A stretch of DNA of 64,000 bases from Caldifarciminota bacterium (GCA_016930175.1 JAFGHJ010000004.1:116129-180128), one strand, 5' to 3'. Shown: positions 27,550-38,594, numbered from the stretch's first letter. The notes: generated from the sequence alone by a model not told the origin. Program-made: numbers and translations.

Positions 27550-30057
27550 TCAATCTTCGGATGGATTCAACAAATCATTCACTGCGTTTACGAGAAATAT
27601 ATACGATGCTCCTCCGCTGATGACATATTCATTCTCTCCCCATAGAAAAGGCCAGTCTTCTTTGTTTTCAGGGAAGTCGGGTTTGAGGATGATAACTCCC
27701 GGAACTACGCCGCCTGCGATGAATGAAAAATCCGCTCTGTTATTTCCGTAAGCAATCATTTTTGAATCGGTACCCACGCCTGAAACAAAAGAAATATCGG
27801 AACCCGGGTGACATCCGTAAATAAAGTTTAATCCTTTTAAAACATATTCCCGGTCGATTAAGTCGGGAAAAGCTTTGTGCGAAAAATAATTGGTGATAGA
27901 AAATAACATAGCCCATCCGCTGCCTCCCCAGCCGGCGGTCGGAATAGGAACTCCGTAAGGATTTCGTTTCTCTAGTTCTTCTGTAAACTTTATATTCGAC
28001 TGCACAAGTTTTTTCATTTCTTTTTCGTAGGCCTTATCCATGTACGGTATAGCGCGGATGAGAGGAGTAACAGAAAAGATTAACCATTTCTCGTCTATTT
28101 CGCCTAATAATTCCTTTATTCTGTTTTTATATTTATCATTTTTTGTAGTTATTAAAAGTTCGACCGCGCACTTTAACTCTTCCGCCGGGAGCAGCCCTCC
28201 TGTGGTATTGCCTACCTTAAATGTATCAGGTTTGTGGCTGTGTTCCTCGTCCCAAACTTTTTTAGCTGTCGTAAGGCATTCTTCTGCCAGTTTGTCGTTG
28301 TATCCCGAAAGGGCTCTGGAAGCTGCCGATAGAGCCGCAGCTGAACCGTAATTTAAGGCACTTGATTTACTTGTGAAAGCCCACCTGTCGTCGAAAGTGC
28401 CGCTCTGGTATCCGTTCGATTCGAGACTGTCCAGTTCGGGGTTGTATATAAGGTTATCCGTTTTGGTTACCGCGTCTCCGAGATGTGTATATTGTGATAA
28501 ATCGGATGAAATTATTCCGGGAATCGCGTGCCCGACCGCCCTGTACTGTGCTATAAGAGCCAGTGTACCGTGTTCTATTTGCTGAAGTATATCCGGTATT
28601 CCGTCCGGATGGTGAATGTCTACGTACCGTTTTTTCTGGTCGATAGTGGTCTCGTCTCTCTTTGGGTGGAAGTTTTCCCAGATTAGAACTAAATTTGTTA
28701 CCGTGGAGTAATGCGTCTGTGTCCTGATATCGTAATCGCCGGCGTCGAACCAGCCGCCGATATTTAAACCCGGAATATGTTCTCCCCCTTTATAAGGAGT
28801 ATCTGTTGTTGGTCCCTGCGCGTAAAGGTCAAAATGTTTATGATTTACAGGTGCCTGCAGTGCGTCGTCGAGGTGGGCGGCTCCGTGCCAGACTCGATAC
28901 GCTTCATTTACAAACATGTGATCCATCTGTATGGGGAAGAAAATATCGAGTGTCGGATGCCACGCGTCTTTGTAAATGTCCGGCGCGATTCTAAATGGTT
29001 TTGTACGGACCTGTCCGTATTCTATTAAATACAAACCCGGTTCTTTTACGTTTGTGAAATCGAAGGTAAAATAATTATATCTAAAAAATTTACCCCATTT
29101 CTTTATTTCGGATTTATGTTTCTCTGTAAATTTTCCTTCTTCCGTTATTTTAAGCAGCTTCGCTGTTTTCAGCGGTTTATCATTTTTGTCAAGTTCAATA
29201 ACCGCTGTCTTTTTTTGCTCAGGATGATATCCGAGCTGTGAATGACCGATTACGGGTTCACGTATCCAGCCGGTAATCGTGTTAGCTTCTAAGAACCATT
29301 CTATTACTTTGCCGGATTTACCTTTTGGAATAAGACTGCGCAGAACATACCAACCGTTTTGAGCTTTATTCCGACCGTCGTATAAGAGAAGTTCGTTATC
29401 CTTGGATTTTATAGTTATACGTCGCTCGGGGTCTTCCGGCGCAAGAGTGAGTTGTTTTCCTCTGGCTAAGGGTTTAGGTTCTGTTTCCCCAGATTTTATT
29501 ATCTTCATCGGCCCGGTGGGGTAGAGGGGAAAATTGCCTGCTTTTCCGTCTATGATATATGCTTTTTTGAAATATGCGGATGGTAAGAATTCAAGATTTA
29601 ATCCTGCATGTCCTTCAAGTTCTTTTGGAAGAGGTTTTTCAAGATTTACGCTTAAAAATATCCCTCCCTCTTTTGCAATTGCTTTTATCATAAAGTCGAA
29701 TTCATAATCGGGGTATTCCAATAATACTTCGATACTGTTGTCCTCTTTGTTTATTTTTCTCTCTATTAGATTGGGGAATGGGTCCCACTGTTCGGGAGTC
29801 GGTTCCAATCTGACATCGCCATTTGTGGCTGTCCTTACCCCATGATGAATTATTTCGACTCCGCTAATCTTTGAGTCGTCGAAATTTTCATTGTACCAAT
29901 TGCTGTAAATGAGCACATTAAGACCCGGGGTTTCGAAGTATTCGAAGTCATTTAGTTTAAGATTATTATCGGAAGCGTTTAAGGAAAAACTTATTTGCAA
30001 ACTTAAAAGAACTACTATTGACAACTTAATTTTTATATGAAAATTATATTTCTTCAT
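27550..30057 (-). CDS. GH9-family endoglucanase with N-terminal Ig-like domain
   Basis: GGWFDAGDYDIRTQTHYSTV, NAYGxP-like NPYGVPIPTAGWGGSGW, GENEYVISGGASYIFLVNAV catalytic Glu region. Confidence 0.85.
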   Translation of the reverse strand: MKKYNFHIKIKLSIVVLLSLQISFSLNASDNNLKLNDFEYFETPGLNVLIYSNWYNENFDDSKISGVEIIHHGVRTATNGDVRLEPTPEQWDPFPNLIERKINKEDNSIEVLLEYPDYEFDFMIKAIAKEGGIFLSVNLEKPLPKELEGHAGLNLEFLPSAYFKKAYIIDGKAGNFPLYPTGPMKIIKSGETEPKPLARGKQLTLAPEDPERRITIKSKDNELLLYDGRNKAQNGWYVLRSLIPKGKSGKVIEWFLEANTITGWIREPVIGHSQLGYHPEQKKTAVIELDKNDKPLKTAKLLKITEEGKFTEKHKSEIKKWGKFFRYNYFTFDFTNVKEPGLYLIEYGQVRTKPFRIAPDIYKDAWHPTLDIFFPIQMDHMFVNEAYRVWHGAAHLDDALQAPVNHKHFDLYAQGPTTDTPYKGGEHIPGLNIGGWFDAGDYDIRTQTHYSTVTNLVLIWENFHPKRDETTIDQKKRYVDIHHPDGIPDILQQIEHGTLALIAQYRAVGHAIPGIISSDLSQYTHLGDAVTKTDNLIYNPELDSLESNGYQSGTFDDRWAFTSKSSALNYGSAAALSAASRALSGYNDKLAEECLTTAKKVWDEEHSHKPDTFKVGNTTGGLLPAEELKCAVELLITTKNDKYKNRIKELLGEIDEKWLIFSVTPLIRAIPYMDKAYEKEMKKLVQSNIKFTEELEKRNPYGVPIPTAGWGGSGWAMLFSITNYFSHKAFPDLIDREYVLKGLNFIYGCHPGSDISFVSGVGTDSKMIAYGNNRADFSFIAGGVVPGVIILKPDFPENKEDWPFLWGENEYVISGGASYIFLVNAVNDLLNPSED

Positions 30058-30069
30058 TTTATCTGTTTT

Positions 30070-30098
30070 TAAGTTATTCTTTTTGCTTATTCTGTCAA
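30070..30098 (-). promoter_or_regulatory. promoter TTGACA-17-AACTTA for GH9 gene
   Basis: Consensus -35 with 17-bp spacing. Confidence 0.5.
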
Positions 30099-30202
30099 GC
30101 GAGTTATTATTTATAGGATAAAGAGTATTTAAAAAAAATAAAATTCTTATGTATTGAGGATGTGGAGTTGTGTGGTCTACGTGATATCTGTGGCATAACT
30201 AA

Positions 30203-30262
30203 GCCGTTGGCTGTTGGCTTAAAAAACAGTATAAAAAACTTCGTGTCTTTGTGCCTTCGTGG
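30203..30262. repeat. 7-bp block then 8-bp block abutting a CDS 3' end
   Basis: gccgttg|gctgttg|gcttaaa; cttcgtgt|ctttgtgc|cttcgtgg. Confidence 0.65.
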
Positions 30263-33109
30263 CTATTTCAAAAATATCATTTTCTTCGAACTCGCATTCC
30301 CATTTTCCCATCTTATCTGATAAAAATACGTGCCGCTTGAAACCCTGTTACCGTTGTTGTCGGTTCCGTCCCAATCTACCTCATGTTCGCCCGCTTGTAT
30401 AATTTCGTTTACCAGGATATTTATTTCCCTGCCGAGAAGGTCATAAACGCAAATTGATACATGACCGGTGACCGGTAGCTGATAGCGGATTTTAGTGGTT
30501 GTATTGAATGGATTGGGATAGTTCGGGAATAATAAATAAGAAATAGGAACATCTATATAGTGAGTGGTGTCATCGCTGTACAAAGCATATATATCGCTGC
30601 TTGATAGACAACTTGCGTAAATCCGAACATCGTCGATAATGCCGTTGAATGATTTCATCTCTCCGTCGTCCGAACCTCGTCCGATTAAAAGCTCGTTGAA
30701 CAGCCACGGTCCTGTTACACCGTTAACCCGGTCGACGACAACCTGCTGTCCGTTAAGGTACATTCTAACCACTCTGTTAGTAGGGTCGTAGGTCGCCGCG
30801 ATATGTGAAAATACATTTTTCTGTACTACCGGATATTCTACACTCGATAGAGAATATCGTGAGTTCTCACTCGTTACCCATTTTATCGACACCCTGTCAT
30901 TTATAATGCCGAAATTGAAATTTGCCCATTCGGAATCATCACTTATTATCCAATTATCCACGGATACAGTAAAAGGATTGACCCAGGCGGTAAGAGTGAA
31001 AGCCTGGTCGTCGCCGTGAAGAGAACTATCTGTCCAGGTCGGTACAGTTATAACGTCATCCTCTCCGTCAAAAAGATATGCGGTGCCTACTTTTACGTCG
31101 GTTAGAGTCGCTCCCTCTGCTACTCCGTGATAACCGTTTCCGCTGGAGTCGGTGGCATCGCCTTCGAATTTATATACCGCTACAGGTTCATCCGGAATCT
31201 CATCTTGAGTTGTTACTATGGCAACGTTTGAATATGTTGATTGACCGGATATATCCGAAAAAGCGCACACGCGAAAATGATACTCTGAATAAGGAGATAA
31301 ATTGATAATTGTATATTCGGCGGAATCTAAAAGTACCGATTCTACCCGATAAAAGTTTGTTCCGTCAGTGCTCTGTTCTATTTTGAATCCCAGTTCGTCG
31401 TCGGAATTATCGTTCCATGTTAAACGAACCGTGTTATCTAAAACCTCCGCGGATAAATTACCGGGAGCTGCGGGAGGAGTAATTCCATTTAAGTCACAGA
31501 AGCGCTGCTGGGCTGGAATAATTTCAGCATACGGCAGGTCGGGCCCGATGAGGGGCCATGGTGTATCGCCCCAGGGAGCACTGGTGAAAAAGTCTGGTTT
31601 TTCTGTTAAATAGTAAGAGTTAGGTATAGTGTGATTCGAAATATCCGGGTCCCAGAAAGTGTTTTCGCTTATATAATCAAAATTTCCGTGACGGATCAAT
31701 GTATTCATAGTTAGATTTGTATCACTCCAGTCGTCGGGTTCTTTCAATATAAACCAGACGGTTCGATTGTTAATCGAATTATCATGGTGCAATATATTTC
31801 CGACGAAGCTCATATAGGGATTATTTTTTTCGATAAAAACAGGTCTGCTGGTGTATGAATTTGAGTATCCGTCGGGACAGACCATTTTGTTGCGCAGGAA
31901 AACGTAAGAGGAGTTGCTTCCCCAGTATCTGTCGACTGATGCCTTGTTAGTGGAATTTCCTTCGAAGAGATTTAAATAGGCGTGATGTCCGTGTGCAGAC
32001 ATATCGGCGTGCATTTCGGTCCATTCGCCCTGCTCATCCATTGATATTCGGCAATAGTTGTACGCGTACACGTTGCCGCAGACTCCAACGGCGGTCATTA
32101 GTTTTCCCTGCAGGTAATCGAAGATGCTGTTTTCGATAAGGTTGTCTGTGGTACGGTCGGCAAGATTTACCCCGTAACCAGTTCCGCCGACATACTGGTG
32201 CCCGTATTCAAAGTAGCTATCCCTTATAACGTTACCCACGCCTCCCCATATTCCGATATGCGACCTGGAACATTTATAACTGCGGACATTCTTAACCCAG
32301 CAATATGCCGTGTGATCCATTTGAATATTCCCATAGTAAGCGTTGCAGTCTACAACAAGCTCAAAATGTAAGTCTTCAACACCTGCGTATCTTGTTGGGT
32401 CAACACATCTGCTCACAGCGGGATTCATGTCGAGATTATAATCGTAATACAGAGGTTTGTGAAAAGTAATGGTATTACTAGTTTCGTTTATATCCGTAAT
32501 TATTAAGAATTGTCCGACCGCCCTGTATCCCCAATGCCCTTCCGCCCAGCTGTCATTTTCACTTGGAGGCACTATGGGACGGGCCATGACTTCCGGATCG
32601 TTATCCTGTCTTATTTCGATTAAGTCATCTACAGAAAATCCGGATACATCATCCACTATTATTTCGTTAGAACCTTTATTGCAGTTACCTAAAACATTTG
32701 CGGTAGAATCCTGGGTGGAAGTGCCTATCCAAATGTTCGTTCTATGATATTCTCCCGCGCCTTCAAGTTTTTCGAATTTTAGGAATGTCGCCTCCGGACC
32801 GGCACCGCGGAGAACTATGGGTTTTCTGATATCTATCCGGTCGGTAATCAGATATGTCCCCGCAGGAATAAATACAGCGGTGCTTTCCTCGCATGCTGAA
32901 ATCGCGTCTTTGAGAGCTTTCGTATCGTCGGTTATTCCGTCTCCCACAGCACCGTAATCTTCTAAGTTTACACCTACTGGATAGTACGGTATTCCACCGG
33001 GAATACCCGGTTGCCAGTCTATTCTTCTACTCAGAGGAACGATATCCTGAGATATTACTTTTAGAGATATAAAGACGACTAGTATGGATAAAAGGTATTT
33101 TAAACGCAT
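30263..33109 (-). CDS. secreted right-handed beta-helix (pectate-lyase-superfamily-like) protein with FN3, LamG-like and Por/T9SS tail
   Basis: NLEDYGAVGDGITDDTKALKDAI...FIPAGTYLI; FN3 PAAPGNLSAEV; LamG-like VAVYKFEGDATDSSGNGYHG; tail NYPNPFNTTTKIRY. Confidence 0.8.
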   Translation of the reverse strand: MRLKYLLSILVVFISLKVISQDIVPLSRRIDWQPGIPGGIPYYPVGVNLEDYGAVGDGITDDTKALKDAISACEESTAVFIPAGTYLITDRIDIRKPIVLRGAGPEATFLKFEKLEGAGEYHRTNIWIGTSTQDSTANVLGNCNKGSNEIIVDDVSGFSVDDLIEIRQDNDPEVMARPIVPPSENDSWAEGHWGYRAVGQFLIITDINETSNTITFHKPLYYDYNLDMNPAVSRCVDPTRYAGVEDLHFELVVDCNAYYGNIQMDHTAYCWVKNVRSYKCSRSHIGIWGGVGNVIRDSYFEYGHQYVGGTGYGVNLADRTTDNLIENSIFDYLQGKLMTAVGVCGNVYAYNYCRISMDEQGEWTEMHADMSAHGHHAYLNLFEGNSTNKASVDRYWGSNSSYVFLRNKMVCPDGYSNSYTSRPVFIEKNNPYMSFVGNILHHDNSINNRTVWFILKEPDDWSDTNLTMNTLIRHGNFDYISENTFWDPDISNHTIPNSYYLTEKPDFFTSAPWGDTPWPLIGPDLPYAEIIPAQQRFCDLNGITPPAAPGNLSAEVLDNTVRLTWNDNSDDELGFKIEQSTDGTNFYRVESVLLDSAEYTIINLSPYSEYHFRVCAFSDISGQSTYSNVAIVTTQDEIPDEPVAVYKFEGDATDSSGNGYHGVAEGATLTDVKVGTAYLFDGEDDVITVPTWTDSSLHGDDQAFTLTAWVNPFTVSVDNWIISDDSEWANFNFGIINDRVSIKWVTSENSRYSLSSVEYPVVQKNVFSHIAATYDPTNRVVRMYLNGQQVVVDRVNGVTGPWLFNELLIGRGSDDGEMKSFNGIIDDVRIYASCLSSSDIYALYSDDTTHYIDVPISYLLFPNYPNPFNTTTKIRYQLPVTGHVSICVYDLLGREINILVNEIIQAGEHEVDWDGTDNNGNRVSSGTYFYQIRWENGNASSKKMIFLK

Positions 33110-33126
33110 ATTTTATACTCCTTTCT

Positions 33127-35703
33127 TTATTTCAAAAATATCATCTTTTTCGAACTTGCCTCACCGTTTTCCCCTCTTATTTGGCAAAAATACGTTCCGC
33201 TTGGGACTTTTTTACCATTAGAGTCCATTCCGTCCCATTCTACGCTTTTTGCTCCTGCAGTTTGATATTCGTCGACAAGCTTTTTTATTTCCCTGCCGAG
33301 CATATCGTAGATAATAAGTGTTACATTGTCTGCTTGCAGGATAGAGTAGTTAATAGTTGTAGTTTTGTTAAAGGGGTTGGGATAATTGGGTTGTAATAAA
33401 AACTTATTTTCATCCAAACTCCCGCCGTTTTTTGGAATACGGTATATTCTAACTGCGTTTCTTGGAAGGACGTCTGTAAATATACCACCACTTCCTGAAA
33501 TTGCTCTTGCTTCTCTGTTTTGTGGGGCATAAGCTACCTGAACAAAACCACCGCCTGCCGGTATTCCTTCATCATAGTTTAAGTAAACCTCCCCTGTTTC
33601 ATAGTTGACAGTACCGGTTAGTCCTTCCCAGGAATAAAGTGCTATTACATTGCCTGTGCTGTCGTCGTATCCGTATTTTAAGTTTCCCTGCATATCTAAG
33701 GCTGTTGGATATCCATTCCCTGTCCACCTGTCATAAAGGGAATCAGGATCGCTGCCAGGTGCAGGATTAATCACGGCACTGACTATAAAATTGCCTGGTT
33801 CTATACTTCCTTCCGGTACAGTAAAAGTAAATTCCGTTTGTCCTTCTGAAGCTTTAATTAACATGTGATTCCAGCGGTATTTTTCCAACTCATCATAAGC
33901 AATCGAAGAGCTTAAAGTTGTGTTTAATTGGAAATTTATTGTTTCAGGTTCATAAACTTCGTTCCATTCGCTTTCCGGTTCCGTGATGCGTACTGCAAAC
34001 ACATAAACATCTGAATCATTCTCTCGAACCATAATATCAACATGGTTACCGCGACTCGTGGCATTGTGATTAACAGTTCTCGATGAGGGTTCGGATAGTA
34101 TTACGGGAGTCAGGGCTGTAACTGCCTCTTTAAATTCTGCCATTGCACTCATATTATCGGCAGGCGTTGGAGCAAAGAATTCGAAGTAGCCAATGAATTT
34201 CATCCCGTGAGCAACGGCTCCCCACATTTGGGTACGTATATCGCCGGGTGTCGGACCCGCATCCCAATCGGTCAGATAGCTTGTTCCCGACATACGCTGG
34301 TAAGAGGTAACGTTTTGAGTTTCAACAAACGTACCTAAGGGTATTAGGCTGCCGGAATTCCAGGTAAAGTTATCTAAGTTCTCGAGCCACAAGTCGATTA
34401 CGCCTCGGTCAGAGTAATCTAAAGATACGTGTTCTTTATATTCGATAGGATAGGCATCGTGTGTTATGAAATCAGCCAAGAACTGCTTTTTTCCTCCGAA
34501 TGAATTGGCACTCCTTATGTAATCATAACCGTTATCGCCTGTTAGCGGATTGTAACGGGGAAAATAATCGAAGCCGTAATACTGTTGGTTTGTTGGGTGC
34601 TGCTGATCTGTTTGTTGTGTACGATAATTCCATCCAGCCAGTACATGTTCCGGAACACGGAGATACCTTCCGCCCATGTTCGGCTCATCGTCCCAATTCC
34701 AACCCAGTAACCCGGGTGAATCTTTTGCTTGTTCAACATAAACAACCAAATCGTTGGGGTTCGAATTGCGCGTATAAGGAGAGGATAAGAATCCTTCCCA
34801 TCTCGAAGGACCAACTGACATCATACCGTATGCGTTTCCCTGGCTGATGTAGTCAGTCCAGGTATCTGAGTTATGAGTTTCGTACCAGCCTTCTGTATGA
34901 AGGGTATTGCTCACATGTTTCCATAGAGGTATGTTTGGAACATTTAACATGTAGGGTGCTATCGGAAAGAGAAGAGTGTTTCCGTCCAGGATGAAAGCAT
35001 TGTTTTCGTTAATACCGACTGTGGGTGCGCCGTCGTACGGTTTGGAAAATTTTTCGCGTATGGTACTTACAGTTGTTTCCCCATCCATTAATTCTGCTGT
35101 TAAAACATAATCTCCCGAAGGTAAATCGGCGTTTACGAGTAAGAATTTTTGTAGACTGTCTTCTGTGACACCGGAAAGCTCCTCTGAATATCCTCCTCCG
35201 GTTCTTTCGATTCTCATTGTAATCTGAGAGAGATTGTAACTTTCAGGCACATGAGCATAAATATACTGCGCTGTGTGTGCGTGGAACGGGGCGTGCAGGA
35301 GCTCAAAACCTGCAGCAGGTGATGTACCGGTAACTGTTATTGTTATTGAATCTTCTGTGAGTAAAATTTCTCTTGTGGGCGGGCTTGTGGACATATCAAA
35401 CAAAGAAACAGTTAGATTTACTTTGAAATCTCCCGGGCTCATAAAATAATGAATTGCACATAATCCCGTATTAAAGGGATTTCCATCCTCATCGGCATAT
35501 AAAGAGTAGCCATCCCCGAAGTCCCACTCACATTGAATGCTGTCTCCGTAAATACTTAAATAATGAACTGCATCAAAATAGACTTCTTCTCCGACTTCGA
35601 CGGTATCATCTGGAAATAAAGTTATATTTGTTTGTGAAAATCCTTTTTCTATTATTCCTGCTGAGATAAGAAATAGTATTAAAAGTAACGTAGGTTTTCC
35701 CAT
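33127..35703 (-). CDS. large secreted protein: PKD-like N-domain, glycosidase-like central region, Por/T9SS tail
   Basis: WDFGDGYSLY PKD motif; central LLGWNWDDEPNMGG...; tail NYPNPFNKTTTINY. Confidence 0.6.
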   Translation of the reverse strand: MGKPTLLLILFLISAGIIEKGFSQTNITLFPDDTVEVGEEVYFDAVHYLSIYGDSIQCEWDFGDGYSLYADEDGNPFNTGLCAIHYFMSPGDFKVNLTVSLFDMSTSPPTREILLTEDSITITVTGTSPAAGFELLHAPFHAHTAQYIYAHVPESYNLSQITMRIERTGGGYSEELSGVTEDSLQKFLLVNADLPSGDYVLTAELMDGETTVSTIREKFSKPYDGAPTVGINENNAFILDGNTLLFPIAPYMLNVPNIPLWKHVSNTLHTEGWYETHNSDTWTDYISQGNAYGMMSVGPSRWEGFLSSPYTRNSNPNDLVVYVEQAKDSPGLLGWNWDDEPNMGGRYLRVPEHVLAGWNYRTQQTDQQHPTNQQYYGFDYFPRYNPLTGDNGYDYIRSANSFGGKKQFLADFITHDAYPIEYKEHVSLDYSDRGVIDLWLENLDNFTWNSGSLIPLGTFVETQNVTSYQRMSGTSYLTDWDAGPTPGDIRTQMWGAVAHGMKFIGYFEFFAPTPADNMSAMAEFKEAVTALTPVILSEPSSRTVNHNATSRGNHVDIMVRENDSDVYVFAVRITEPESEWNEVYEPETINFQLNTTLSSSIAYDELEKYRWNHMLIKASEGQTEFTFTVPEGSIEPGNFIVSAVINPAPGSDPDSLYDRWTGNGYPTALDMQGNLKYGYDDSTGNVIALYSWEGLTGTVNYETGEVYLNYDEGIPAGGGFVQVAYAPQNREARAISGSGGIFTDVLPRNAVRIYRIPKNGGSLDENKFLLQPNYPNPFNKTTTINYSILQADNVTLIIYDMLGREIKKLVDEYQTAGAKSVEWDGMDSNGKKVPSGTYFCQIRGENGEASSKKMIFLK

Positions 35704-35738
35704 CGTATTTTTGTCTCCTTGTTCTTTAATTATTTATA

Positions 35739-38276
35739 TCACTTCAGGAATATAATTTTCCTGGAATCGGAGTTACCTGATCCCCCACGGATTTGACAGA
35801 AGTATACACCGCTTTCTACTTTGTTTCCCTGTGAGTCCGTCGCGTCCCAATCTATCCTGCCGTAAGTGTTTCCAGTAACTACTCCTTCGAATAAAACTTT
35901 TATTTCTCTTCCTATTAGATCATATAGGGCAAGTTTAATTTCTGCTCCTTCTTCCACGAAATACTCTATAGTAGTAGTTATATTAAAAGGATTAGGAGAA
36001 TTAGGGAAGAGTACAATGCCTGACGATGAACCGGCATCCTGTTCGACAATTAAAGTTTGACCTGCAAGCATTATCTCGCTACTTCGCTCCGAACCCATGT
36101 TTCGAGAGACCGTATAGTTAACTGTTCCGTTTCCTGCCCCATAACTTCCGTTGGTTATTGTAATCCAGTTTGCGTTACTTGTGGCTATCCATGTGCAACC
36201 GCTACCTGAGGCTGTAACATCTATCGACCCGATTCCTCCATCTTCGTCGAAGTGTTCGGAAGTAGGGTTGATACTGTAGGAGCAGGTACCTTCAGATGGG
36301 ATTAGAGTAATACTGTTAATTATCCATCCTTCTGTATCTGTGCTTACCCGGATTGTATTTAATCCGGGAGTTAAATAAATGATTATGGGTCCTGCATCAC
36401 CTGTTGTGTCGACAAAACCGGTGAGGGGTGTCGTCGCAATGGGTCTTCCGAGCATCCACCAGTTTACCTGGTGAAGTGTGTCGTATGTCGATAAATTGAC
36501 AGTGGCTTCGTAGAAACCCTCTGACGGTATGTTGTAAATGTAACTGACCCATTCTTCACTATGTCTCCATACTGAGCCTGTTCTTGCGGTATCGTGCCAG
36601 TCGCCCCGACCGAGTTGGAATGCGTTTCCGTCCAGGGTTCCCACGGGATTTCCTATTGTTACAGGCGGGGGCGTCGTAGCTGCGAGGTCCAAAATTCCCA
36701 GATATTTGGGATGAGTTGTATCATATACATCGGACATAAATGCCCAGCTGTAACTTTGAGTCAATACGTAATACATCGAGAGTTCTCCGCCCCAGTTAAT
36801 CCATGCATTATGATGTTCTATTATTTCATCTCGCATCCGCGGGTCACTCCACGCTTGTTCCATAACCGAGTCGTTATTTCCCGGTTGGCCCGGGTCGAAA
36901 CTTGGGCCCCCTTCATAAGCGAGTCGCTTTATAGCGTATAAATTACAGATGTGACTATTGTACATCATGGAGCCTTTTCCCATTCCATCCGGCCAAGTGT
37001 CGCGCCACCAGTCGGTATTCATCGTCCTGCTTTCCCAGAATTCATCAAGTGTTAGTCCGGATGTTTCCATTTCCGGTGAATAATAAGTGGTTCCGCCGCC
37101 GCCGTAGATATAATAGTTGACGGGATTTACTTGAGTCATTTCGATGTACTCAAGAGGAGCTCTTGAAGTAACATGACGTACTCCCTGCCAGCAGAGAACG
37201 GGTCTAATATGCGTTATCATAGCATCGTCTCCGAATTCCTCTCTGAATATATTGCTTATTTGAACGGCTCTGGCTCCGGGACGCCGCCAAGCCCATATCC
37301 AGCCCTGGCCTGCATCTTCAAGAGAAAGATTGTCAAAGTTGAGGTTTTCGGGATCGCCCCGTTCTAAAACCATTACGACCGCAGTATCTTTGTATTCATT
37401 CTGCTCGTAGTTCCATATTTCGTTGCTGTATTCTACATACAGATAAAGATTGTCATCCAGGCCCTGATAGTCTGTAAATTCGTTTCCGTCACGGAAAAGT
37501 ATTGCAAGCTGACGAACATAGTTGTCATCCACCCAGCGCGGTACGTTTATCCATATATTTTTTTGGAGTTCGTTAGCCATGTTGATAACACACTCCCAGG
37601 ATGCTAAATCACCTCCGTCTATATCTTCATCGTTGAAAGTATAATAGTCGTGCCTTCTTCTATCGTCCCAGGTTTTTTGACGGCTGAAATTGGTACCGGT
37701 AAATTGCATAACCCGGATTGTGGAAAATGGTTCAACCGCATATTTGAACGCGTTCGTAAAAGTTATACTGTCCGGATAACTTTCGGATGCGCCGGGGAAG
37801 AGCGGTCTCATTAATTTTACATTCCGTACGCCCCCGTTGATATTGGCGAAGTTTATCCAGAAATTCTCTTCATCTTGTGAAGTAATATTTATTATTCCTG
37901 TGGTTTGATTTGTCTCAGAGTTGTAGGTTATATTTTGTATGCTTGCACCGGCACCACCGCCGCCAATGGTTACTGTCGCTTCTCCGGTAAAAGACAATCT
38001 GTAAGTACCATGCATTTCCCGATTTGCCCATAAAAAGAGAGAGGCATCAACAAGAGGCCAGCCCTGTGCATCTTTTTCACTTTCGGAAAGAGGGTCCCAT
38101 GTCCCCAAATGTTGCCAGTTTCTTGATGTTTTTATTATATCTGCGAAAACATGGTCCTGACTCCAGTCCGTCGGCCAAGTTATGTTTATTCCGAGATCAC
38201 TCCGTTCTGATAATAAAGATAAAGGAAAATATAAAAAAAGAATAAACTTTACACCCAGATTTTTAAAGCCTTTCAT
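35739..38276 (-). CDS. large secreted protein with glycosidase-like region, BACON-like domain and Por/T9SS tail
   Basis: LYLYVEYSNEIWNYEQNEY, RLAYEGGPSFDPG; IDVTASGSGCTWIATSNANWITIT (BACON-like); tail NSPNPFNITTTIEY. Confidence 0.6.
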   Translation of the reverse strand: MKGFKNLGVKFILFLYFPLSLLSERSDLGINITWPTDWSQDHVFADIIKTSRNWQHLGTWDPLSESEKDAQGWPLVDASLFLWANREMHGTYRLSFTGEATVTIGGGGAGASIQNITYNSETNQTTGIINITSQDEENFWINFANINGGVRNVKLMRPLFPGASESYPDSITFTNAFKYAVEPFSTIRVMQFTGTNFSRQKTWDDRRRHDYYTFNDEDIDGGDLASWECVINMANELQKNIWINVPRWVDDNYVRQLAILFRDGNEFTDYQGLDDNLYLYVEYSNEIWNYEQNEYKDTAVVMVLERGDPENLNFDNLSLEDAGQGWIWAWRRPGARAVQISNIFREEFGDDAMITHIRPVLCWQGVRHVTSRAPLEYIEMTQVNPVNYYIYGGGGTTYYSPEMETSGLTLDEFWESRTMNTDWWRDTWPDGMGKGSMMYNSHICNLYAIKRLAYEGGPSFDPGQPGNNDSVMEQAWSDPRMRDEIIEHHNAWINWGGELSMYYVLTQSYSWAFMSDVYDTTHPKYLGILDLAATTPPPVTIGNPVGTLDGNAFQLGRGDWHDTARTGSVWRHSEEWVSYIYNIPSEGFYEATVNLSTYDTLHQVNWWMLGRPIATTPLTGFVDTTGDAGPIIIYLTPGLNTIRVSTDTEGWIINSITLIPSEGTCSYSINPTSEHFDEDGGIGSIDVTASGSGCTWIATSNANWITITNGSYGAGNGTVNYTVSRNMGSERSSEIMLAGQTLIVEQDAGSSSGIVLFPNSPNPFNITTTIEYFVEEGAEIKLALYDLIGREIKVLFEGVVTGNTYGRIDWDATDSQGNKVESGVYFCQIRGGSGNSDSRKIIFLK

Positions 38277-38312
38277 TTGAATCCTCCTGAATTGTATTTA
38301 TTTATACTCATT

Positions 38313-38341
38313 AGTATAAAAGAAAAAAACAGTTATGTCAA
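38313..38341 (-). promoter_or_regulatory. promoter TTGACA-17-TATACT
   Basis: Minus strand TTGACA TAACTGTTTTTTTCTTT TATACT. Confidence 0.7.
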
Positions 38342-38352
38342 GGTAACAACTC

Positions 38353-38549
38353 GCTCTCGGCTTACCGCTTACCGCAGAGAAAGCAAAAAATTTTGCACAT
38401 GATATCGGTAAATTCGTAGATTATAAGATTGGTTAATGAGTAAAAAAAAGTAAAAAACTACAGGCACTACATGTTCTACATGTTAAAAATTTTAGGGTAT
38501 GGGTCGGGTCTAATGCGGAAAGCGTATGGCGTTTAGCGGATAGCTTAAT
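38353..38549. repeat. 7-bp-register blocks at both ends of a spacer element
   Basis: gctctcg|gcttacc|gcttacc|gcag and gcggaaa|gcgtatg|gcgttta|gcggata|gctt; internal actacatgt|tctacatgt. Confidence 0.75.
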
Positions 38550-38556
38550 ATTAGCC

Positions 38557-38584
38557 TTGACTTTTGATTTCTTTTCGATATAAA
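38557..38584 (+). promoter_or_regulatory. promoter TTGACT-16-TATAAA for purD
   Basis: ATG lies only 10 nt after the -10 element. Confidence 0.65.
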
Positions 38585-38594
38585 TGGAAATACT

